The notes under the pieces are model-generated. The model was not told the DNA's origin, did not search any database, and was given only the letters and a program-made list of their open reading frames with translations. Position numbers and translations under genes: made by a program. Positions 57,425 to 64,000 of a DNA stretch of 64,000 nucleotides are shown in pieces. The stretch is from Sphingobacteriales bacterium (GTDB lineage Bacteria > Bacteroidota > Bacteroidia > Chitinophagales > UBA2359): contig JADJTE010000002.1 of the NCBI GenBank assembly GCA_016711295.1, positions 186,001-250,000 on the forward strand. Direction: 5' to 3'. The stretch's first letter is position 1. Each line of letters starts with the position of its first letter.

Positions 57425-60400
57425 TCATCCTACCCTAAAATCGATGCCGAGGGCGTTCAACTGTTGGTACAAATCGCTATCGGGCTTTACTTTATAGGTT
57501 TTGGAGCGCAGGTTGAGGCTGTATTTAGTAGTGGCATCGGTCACGCGCAGGGTCAGTATAGCATTGCCCTTATATTTTTTGCATATCGTTTCTAAGTGGT
57601 CGGTCAGTTGGGGGTTTATGGCGGATAAAGGCAATTGTAGGGCAACGCGGCGCACCATATCGCGCAGGGACGACAATAAGGAGGCTTGTTGTATTTTAAG
57701 TTCGTACTCCGTGCCTCTATAATTGGGTATATAACGCGCTTTCAGAAACAGCAATTGCCCTTCTTCAAAGAAATTTTTATAATTGACATAATCATTGCCA
57801 AATAATGCGAGTTCGTGCGTGCCGAAATCTTCTAAGGTGAAATTGCCAAAGGGATTGCCGTTTTTTCCTATGCGATGATTAGCAGCCGTCACCATACAGG
57901 CTATTGCCACTTCTTTTCCTTTTTGTCGGTCTAAGTCTTTGAGGGCGCAATTGCAAAACCCTTGTATCTCGGCTTTGAACGTATCTAAGGGGTGCCTGCT
58001 TAGGTAAATGCCTATTGTATCGCGCTCGTGTTTCAATTTTTGCACCAATGACCATTCGAGGCAGGGCACTAAATCGGGTTCTTTGACCGTATCCATGAGG
58101 CTGCCCCCAAATAGCGATGCTGCTGCATTGGCTTGGCTGCTTTGGTATTGCGCCCCAAATCGGAGGGCTTTTCTATCAAATTGGGTTCGTCGGCTTTTCG
58201 GGATAAAAATATTGGGCGCGATGAATGTCTTCGAACGAATCGAATGCGCCCGCATAAGCCAAACTTTCTATCACTTTTTTGTTGATGGTGCGCAGGTTGG
58301 CGCGTTTTACTAAGTCGAACAAACCGCGAAATGCACCGCTTTTGAGGCGTGCTGCTATCATTTCTTCTACGGCAGCCTCGCCTACGCCCTTTATAGCACC
58401 TAACCCGTAGCGAATTTCGCCCCGCCGATTGACCGAAAATTTGATGCCGCTTTCGTTGACATCTGGTCCTTTGACGGGGATACCCATACGGCGGCTTTCT
58501 TCCATAAAAAACGTTACTTTATCAATATTGTGTTGGTTGTGGGTCAATACGGCAGCCATATATTCGGCGGGATAATGGGCTTTGAGGTAGGCAGTTTGGT
58601 AGGCGACAAAGGCATAGCAGGTCGAGTGCGATTTGTTGAACGCATAAGACGCAAAGGCTTCCCAGTCTGTCCATACTTTTTCGCATTTAGCCGTATCTAA
58701 GCCGCGTGTGGTACAGCCATCCAAAAATTGGACTTTCATTTTGTTCAAGACGGCTATCTGCTTTTTGCCCATTGCTTTGCGCAATACATCGGCATCACCT
58801 TTGCTAAATCCCGCCATTTTTTGCGATAAAAGCATTACTTGCTCTTGATATACACAAATTCCGTAGGTATCGCTTAGGTATTCCTCCATTTCGGGTAGGT
58901 CGTAGGTGATTTTTTCTGTGCCGTGCTTGCGAGCAATATAATTGGGTATATACTCCAAGGGACCTGGGCGGTACAAGGCGTTCATGGCAATCAGGTCTTC
59001 GAAGCAGTCGGGTTTCAGGTCGCGGAGATATTTTTGCATTCCTGTGCTCTCGAACTGAAACGTGCCGTTGGTATCGCCGCGTTGGTATAGTTCGTAGGTT
59101 TTGGTGTCGTCGAGGGGTATTTTGTCTATATCTATCGTTATTTTATGGTTTTGAGTTATTAGCAACAATGCGTCTCGGATAATACTTAGGGTTCGCAAGC
59201 CCAAAAAGTCCATTTTGATAACGCCCGCATCTTCGATAACGCCGCCCTCAAACTGCGTCACATATAGATTTACATCTTTTACAGCAGCAACGGGTATGAT
59301 GTCGCTTAGGTCTTTGGGGGCGATGATAATACCCGCCGCATGTATGCCCGTGCCGCGCACCGAACCTTCTAATACTACGGCTTCTTGCAATACTTTGCCT
59401 TTGAGGTCGTTATTATTATATATCTCGCGCAATTGCCGCGTTGCTTCTATCTCGTCGCTGTTGAGCGATTCTTTATCGGTCAAACCACCGCTGCCCGATA
59501 ATGGGGCGTTGATCAAGCGGTTCAGTTTGATGCCTGGGCGTTCGGGCACTAATTTAGCTAAGGCATTGGCATCGGCAAGCGGCAAATCCAATACGCGAGC
59601 TACGTCCTTGATGCTCATTTTGGCAGCCATAGTGCCGTAGGTAACGATATGGGCAACTTGTTGTTTGCCGTATTTTTCTACTACATAATCAATCACTTTT
59701 TGCCGCCCGTCGTCGTCAAAATCCGTATCTATATCGGGCATTGATTTTCGGTCGGGGTTCAAAAAACGTTCAAATAGTAAATTATATTTAATGGGGTCTA
59801 TATTAGTAATGCCGATGCAATAAGCTACCGCCGACCCCGCTGCACTGCCTCGTCCGGGACCTACAAATACGCCTAAGTCGCGCCCTGCTTGTATAAAGTC
59901 GGCTACGATAAGAAAATAGCCCGCAAAGCCCATTGTTTTGACGGTAAATAATTCAAAATCTATCCGTTCTGTTATTTCTTGGGTCAATATTTCACCGTAT
60001 CGCTGATACGCGCCTTTGTAGGTAAGGTGGTGCAGGTAGTCGTCTTGGTCTTTAAATCCTTCGGGTATTTGAAAGTGGGGCAGTAGTATATCGCGTTTTA
60101 GCTTTAGGGTTCAATTTTATCTACAATTTCGTTGGTATTATCTATGGCTTGTGGTATGTCTTTGAACAGATCCGTCATTTCGGCAGTTGTTTTAAAATAA
60201 AATTCGTCGTTGGCAAATGCAAATCGCTTGCCTTTTTGCGATGCGCCGTCGTCGGTAAAGTCGTCCATTTTGGGCGTGGCTTGTTTTTCGCCCGTATTGA
60301 TACATAATAAAATGTCGTGCGCGTTGGCATCTTCTCTATCGACATAATGCGAGTCGTTAGAGGCAATTATTTTAACTTGGTAATCTTTGGCAAATTGCAA

Positions 60401-60973
60401 CAATACTTCATTGACCGTAATTTGGTCTTGTAGGTGGTGGCGTTGTAGTTCTATATAATAATCGTCGCCAAAAATATCGAGCCACCATTCAAATTCTTTG
60501 CGGGCTGCTGCTTCGCCCTTGTTCAAAATGGTTTGCGGCACTAATGCACCTAAGCAACACGTAGTAGCGATAAGCCCTTTATGGTATTTCAGCACTAATT
60601 CTTTATCGATGCGCGGATATTTGCCATACAAACCTTCGATATAACCCAGCGAACACATTTTGACCAAGTTGTGGTAGCCTTCGGGGTTTTTTGCCAAAAA
60701 CAACTGGTGATAGCGGCGGTCTTTTTCTCCGCCCGTAAAGGCGCGTTTGTGGCGGTCGGCTACTACATAAAATTCGCAGCCTACGATGGGTTTTACGCCT
60801 TCGTGTTTGCCTGCTTGCGCCACAAAATCGAATACCCCGAACATATTGCCGTGGTCGGTGATAGCAACGGCACGCATTCCGTCATTTTTGGCTTTTTTAT
60901 ACATTTCGGCTATCGAAGCCGCGCCATCTAACAACGAATATTGTGTATGGCAGTGTAGGTGGTTAAATATCAT
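57425..60973 (-). CDS. dnaE: DNA polymerase III alpha subunit (three frame breaks)
   Basis: Replicative polymerase, 1,183 residues when healed. The PHP domain begins 'MIFNHLHCHTQYSLLDG' and has 'AITDHGNMFG'. The polymerase active site holds the catalytic Asp residues in 'MPDIDTDFDDDGR', with 'GPGRGSAAGSAVAYCIGITN' before it. 'YQEQVMLLSQKMAGFSKGDA' and 'SYAFNKSHSTCYAFVAYQTA' are typical of DnaE, and helix-hairpin-helix and OB-fold parts end the protein. A base is missing in the G3 run 60107-60109 (between 'KIEP' and 'LKLKRDILLPHF'), and one each in T4 runs 58195-58198 and 58169-58172. The corrected joint reads 'PEKADEPNLIEKALRFG'. The proofreading subunit is not nearby. Confidence 0.96.
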
Positions 60974-61020
60974 GAATAAGTAGCCTCATTGTTTTTGTGT
61001 GGTTTGAGTGCAAGAAAGGC

Positions 61021-61051
61021 AAAATTATCATAAATGGCATTTGTTTGCAAT
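61021..61051 (-). promoter_or_regulatory. Possible dnaE promoter
   Basis: On the minus strand TTG (61051-61049), a 20-base spacer and TAATTTTG (61028-61021) fit the Bacteroidota pattern, 48 bases upstream of the dnaE ATG. Confidence 0.45.
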
Positions 61052-61171
61052 GTATAAATGGCTCATCTTCAAAATTTAATACATTTTTTAATTAATAAAC
61101 ATTTTTTTGAAATGACTTTTTGCGCCGTAGTATTGTGTGCAAAAAGTCTATTAAAAATTGCACAAAGCAAA

Positions 61172-61594
61172 TTATGGTGTTTCTAACTTTATGTCGCGCA
61201 ATACCAAGCCTCCCACCAAGCGCGGTGTATTTTTGAAGTCTAAGGGTATTTTTTCGTATAGTTTGCCATTTAGCGTTACCTCTTTGCCCATCATTTTTTT
61301 GTATTCTCTTTTTTTGCGCTGGGCTTTTTTGCCTGTTTCGAGTAATATTTGGCTGTTATCGCTCAGTATAATTTTGGCACAGCGTTTCATGCCTTTCATA
61401 TTGGGCAATACAAAAGCGGCATATTTGCCTTTGGCTATGATGTTATTGCCTATTTGTTTTGAGGCTTCGTCTCGGTTGCTGACGGTGGGTAGTTCGGGTT
61501 GGGTTTTGGTGGCGATAGCGGCAGTAGTTTGCGCCATTGCTGCGAGGCTCAATGTGGCGGCGAGTATTGCCGCGAATAAGGTTTGTAGTAGCAT
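61172..61594 (-). CDS. Exported protein of unknown function
   Basis: 140 residues, intact. The signal peptide is 'LLQTLFAAILAATLSLAAMA' ending at AQ. The mature part has 'KYAAFVLPNMKGMKRCAKII' and 'KKREYKKMMGKEVTLNGKLY', and it is basic. No domain was recognised. It lies between typA and dnaE on the same strand and may be transcribed with typA. Confidence 0.6.
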   Translation of the reverse strand: MLLQTLFAAILAATLSLAAMAQTTAAIATKTQPELPTVSNRDEASKQIGNNIIAKGKYAAFVLPNMKGMKRCAKIILSDNSQILLETGKKAQRKKREYKKMMGKEVTLNGKLYEKIPLDFKNTPRLVGGLVLRDIKLETP

Positions 61595-61665
61595 AAAAAA
61601 ACGGATTTTGCCCCAAAGTTACGACAAAATCCGTTAATCGGTATGGTTTAGATGATGGCAAAAGG

Positions 61666-63469
61666 CTATTCTGCCATTTCTAAGGTAGATGATTTTTTGC
61701 GTTCATGCTCCCACAAAAATACTTTGCGTAGGCGCAAATTTTTGGGCGTAATTTCGACATATTCATCATCTTCGATATACTCCATGCACTCTTCTAATGA
61801 GAATCGGATAGGTGGGGCAATTTTTACTTTATCGTCGGAGCCTGACGCACGCATATTGGTCAATTTTTTGGTTTTGACCACATTGACCACCAAGTCGTTG
61901 CTGCGTGTATATTCGCCTACGATTTGTCCCATATATACGTCTTCGCCGGGTTCGATAAAAAACGCGCCTCGGTCTTGCAGTTTATCTATGGCGTAGGCGA
62001 TAGAGGTGCCTGTTTCGTGTGCTACGAGTGTGCCGTTGATGCGTCCGGGTATATCGCCTACCCAAGGGGCATATTCTTTGAAACGGTGTGCCATAATGGC
62101 TTCGCCGGCGGTGGCATTGAGTATTAGGGTGCGCAGACCAATAATGCCACGCGACGAGATGCGAAATTCTAAGTGCATCAAATCGCCTTTGGGCATCATA
62201 GCCGCTAATTCGCCCTTGCGCTGCGTTACCAATTCGATGACCTTGCCCGCTTTATCTTCGGGCGTATCGATAGTTAGTATTTCGATGGGTTCGCATTTTT
62301 GTCCGTCTATGGTTTTGAGGATAACGCGAGGTTTGCCTACTTGCAATTCGTAGCCCTCGCGGCGCATCGTTTCGATGAGTACAGATAGGTGCAATACGCC
62401 GCGCCCATAGACCATAAACGAGTCGGCACTACTGGTTTCTTGCACGCGCAAGGCTAAGTTTTTTTCTAACTCTTTGTAGAGGCGGTCGCGCAGGCGTTGC
62501 GAGGTGACAAATTTGCCTTCTTTGCCAAAAAACGGCGAGTCGTTGGTTGTAAACAACATGCTCATAGTTGGCTCGTCGATAGAGATGGGCGGCAATGGTT
62601 CGGGATTTTCGGCATCGGCAACGGTATCGCCTATGTCAAAACCATCAATGCCTGTTAGGGCGCACAAATCGCCACAATTGACCGAGTCGGTTTTTACTTT
62701 GCCCAAGCCGTCGAACAAAAATAGTTCTTTGATGCGGGCTTTTTCGATGCGTCCGTCTCGGCGGCAGAGCGATACGGCTTCGTTGGCGCGTAGCGTACCG
62801 CGCGACACACGCCCGATGGCTATCCGCCCGATGTAGTTAGAATAGTCGAGCGATGTAATTTGCAATTGTATCGTACCTTCGACGAACGGGGGAGATGGGA
62901 TATTGGCGACAATCATATCCAAGAGCGGTGTTATGTCGTCGGTTTTTTTTGTCCAATGGTCGCTCATCCAGCCTTGTTTTGCCGAGCCGTAGGCGGTCGG
63001 GAAGTCCAATTGTTCTTCGGTGGCATCTAAATTGAACATCAATTCAAATACGGCATCGTGTACTTCGTCGGGTCGGCAGTTTTCTTTGTTCACCTTATTA
63101 ATAACGACACTGGTTTCAGCCCCAGCGCAATGGCTTTCTGCAATACGTAGCGCGTTTGGGGCATAGGTCCTTCAAAGGCATCTACGAGCAGCAAGCAGCC
63201 GTCAGCCATATTGAGCACGCTCTACTTCGCCGCCAAAGTCGGCGCAGGTGTGTCAATGATGTTGATTTTGGTGCTTTGTAGTTGACCGATACGTTTTTGG
63301 CTAAGATAGTAATACCGCGCTCTCGTTCGAGGTCGTTGTTGTCTAAGATAAGCTCGCCGGTTTGTTCGTTTTCGCGAAACAGTCGGCATTGGTGCAAAAT
63401 CTTATCTACCAAAGTAGTTTTGCCATGGTCGACGTGGGCGATGATGGCAATGTTTCTGATGTTTGTCAA
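61666..63469 (-). CDS. typA: Translational GTPase TypA/BipA (several indels in the G domain)
   Basis: Ribosome-binding GTPase involved in ribosome assembly and stress adaptation; 603 residues when healed, the normal length. The P-loop AHVDHGKTTLVDKIL and the switch-I 'ERERGITILAKNVSVNY' lie before the damage. The later domains, 'FVEGTIQLQITSLDYSNYIG' and 'RGVLHLSVLIETMRREGYEL', are intact. Between 63105 and 63270 at least four gaps (1, 4, 2 and 1 bases) interrupt the DTPGHADFGGEVERVLNM region (switch II) and the KPVVVINKVNK stretch. The four-base gap removes the Gly-His of DTPGH. The start is TTG at 63469, as no in-frame ATG precedes the conserved 'TNIRNIAIIAH'. Confidence 0.95.
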
Positions 63470-63516
63470 TGATTTATGGTTTGATGATTGTTTTTAATAT
63501 TATTATTTAATTGTGG

Positions 63517-64000
63517 TTAATCGTTGCTGTTTTTGAGTATTTTTTCCACTTCGCTTAGGGGCATTTTGGTTATTTCGGCTATTTGTTCCGTAGAAATACC
63601 ACTTTTCGACATACTACATATTATTTCTGCTCGTCCTTTTCCATTCCTTTTTCCATTCCCTTTTCCATTCCCTTTTCCATTCCTTTTCCATTCCTTTTCC
63701 ATTCCTTTTGCTTCGGCTCTATCTATTCTGGCTCTTCCGTCTTCCTCGCGCATGAATGTGTAGTCGTAAGCGTCTAATTCTTTTTGTGTCCATGTGTGCA
63801 TATTGGCTTGTTCATAAGCCGATATCAAGCCTGCATCGTCCGTATCGGGTATAAATGTTAAATCCTCGGCGTTTTTGATGAAAAAAATCCATTTTTCGGC
63901 GAGGGTTTTTAGGTCTTTCAGGCTCTTGCGAAATTTGGGTAGTTCTACAAAAGTGAATTCCATGTCTTTTATCGCTTGTTCGCCTGTTTCTACATCGAGT
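63517..64000 (-). CDS. Rpn-family recombination-promoting nuclease/putative transposase, 5' partial
   Basis: C-terminal part of a PD-(D/E)xK nuclease of the Rpn/PDDEXK transposase family; the gene runs off the right edge, and the frame upstream of the first Met stays open (LDVETGEQAIKD). 'TFVELPKFRKSLKDLKTLAE' and 'KWIFFIKNAEDLTFIP' are diagnostic. A low-complexity region follows, which relatives have as repeated Gly-Met-Glu-Lys units; here it reads partly as 'RNGKGNGKGNGK' because G runs vary between two and three. The C-terminal 'GISTEQIAEITKMPLSEVEK' is the usual helical end. These proteins are often present in many copies per genome. Confidence 0.8.
   Translation of the reverse strand, partial: LDVETGEQAIKDMEFTFVELPKFRKSLKDLKTLAEKWIFFIKNAEDLTFIPDTDDAGLISAYEQANMHTWTQKELDAYDYTFMREEDGRARIDRAEAKGMEKEWKRNGKGNGKGNGKRNGKGRAEIICSMSKSGISTEQIAEITKMPLSEVEKILKNSND
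63634..63710. repeat. Short tandem repeat of 11-13 bp units in the Rpn gene
   Basis: About six units of TTTTCCATTCC with optional extra C or T. On the coding strand a 12-base unit GGAATGGAAAAG encodes Gly-Met-Glu-Lys; units lacking one G shift the frame. Confidence 0.8.

Noticed and set aside
57425..60973. Three separate dnaE-related genes
   Set aside because: The three open segments are consecutive, non-overlapping in homology and join with single-base corrections into one normal-length DnaE.
63634..63710. Short repeats at the right end as CRISPR or VNTR regulatory region
   Set aside because: They are inside a coding region and encode the Gly-Met-Glu-Lys repeats usual in Rpn-family proteins.

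Overview
The window comes from a bacterium of the phylum Bacteroidota. The evidence is a type IX secretion/gliding block (PorP/SprF-like protein, GldK, GldL, GldM, GldN), Bacteroidota promoters with the -7 box TAnnTTTG, a PmeII-family restriction enzyme, and the asparaginyl-tRNA synthetase form with a coiled-coil insert. A Saprospiraceae- or Chitinophagales-like lineage is my guess, not a demonstrated placement. No rRNA, prophage, complete insertion sequence or CRISPR array was seen.

Layout. 1-9.4 kb: a class V aminotransferase cut by the left edge, a polysaccharide-export (SLBB) protein, tyrS, a type I phosphodiesterase, a photolyase, then a repeat-rich spacer. 9.4-19.7 kb: a YyaL-like thioredoxin-domain protein and the T9SS block porP-gldK-(glycosyltransferase)-gldL-gldM-gldN, followed by a small exported protein of unknown function. 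19.7-29.2 kb: membrane pyrophosphatase hppA, an outer-membrane protein, a roughly 1,400-residue subtilase with nine FN3 modules and a PKD domain, and arginine decarboxylase. 29.5-38.3 kb: a CAP-domain secreted protein, tRNA-His, a Crp/Fnr regulator, pirin, hemW, miaE, ung and dnaB. 38.4-38.8 kb: a cluster of perfect DnaA boxes next to dnaB, a strong candidate for the chromosomal origin. 39-42.3 kb: an accessory island with a PKD/Kazal protein, a 322-bp terminal-inverted-repeat element, a solitary PmeII-type endonuclease and an outer-membrane protein. 42.3-64 kb: mostly housekeeping genes (M42 peptidase, RNase E/G, a 29-residue COX24-like protein, a TPR protein, an ABC ATPase, an Smr protein, rpoN, asnS, a GT39-like protein, an RRM protein, an OmpR-type regulator, nhaA, dnaE, typA), ending in an Rpn-family nuclease cut by the right edge.

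Reading frames. About 40 small insertions or deletions break otherwise well-conserved genes, including essential ones (asnS, dnaE, typA, the gld genes). Most are one base off in a homopolymer, deletions outnumber insertions, and the corrected lengths checked for the spliced genes are all multiples of three. I therefore annotate each broken gene as one CDS and read the breaks as probable consensus errors in the assembly, not as decay or recoding.

Repeats. A family of about 117-134 bp with ends GTAACTATTTAG / CTAAATAGTTAC occurs four times complete and once truncated, always between genes. Several termini and promoters are clear enough to outline transcription units, including divergent promoters between hemW and miaE and convergent terminators at 19.68, 27.69 and 32.90 kb.
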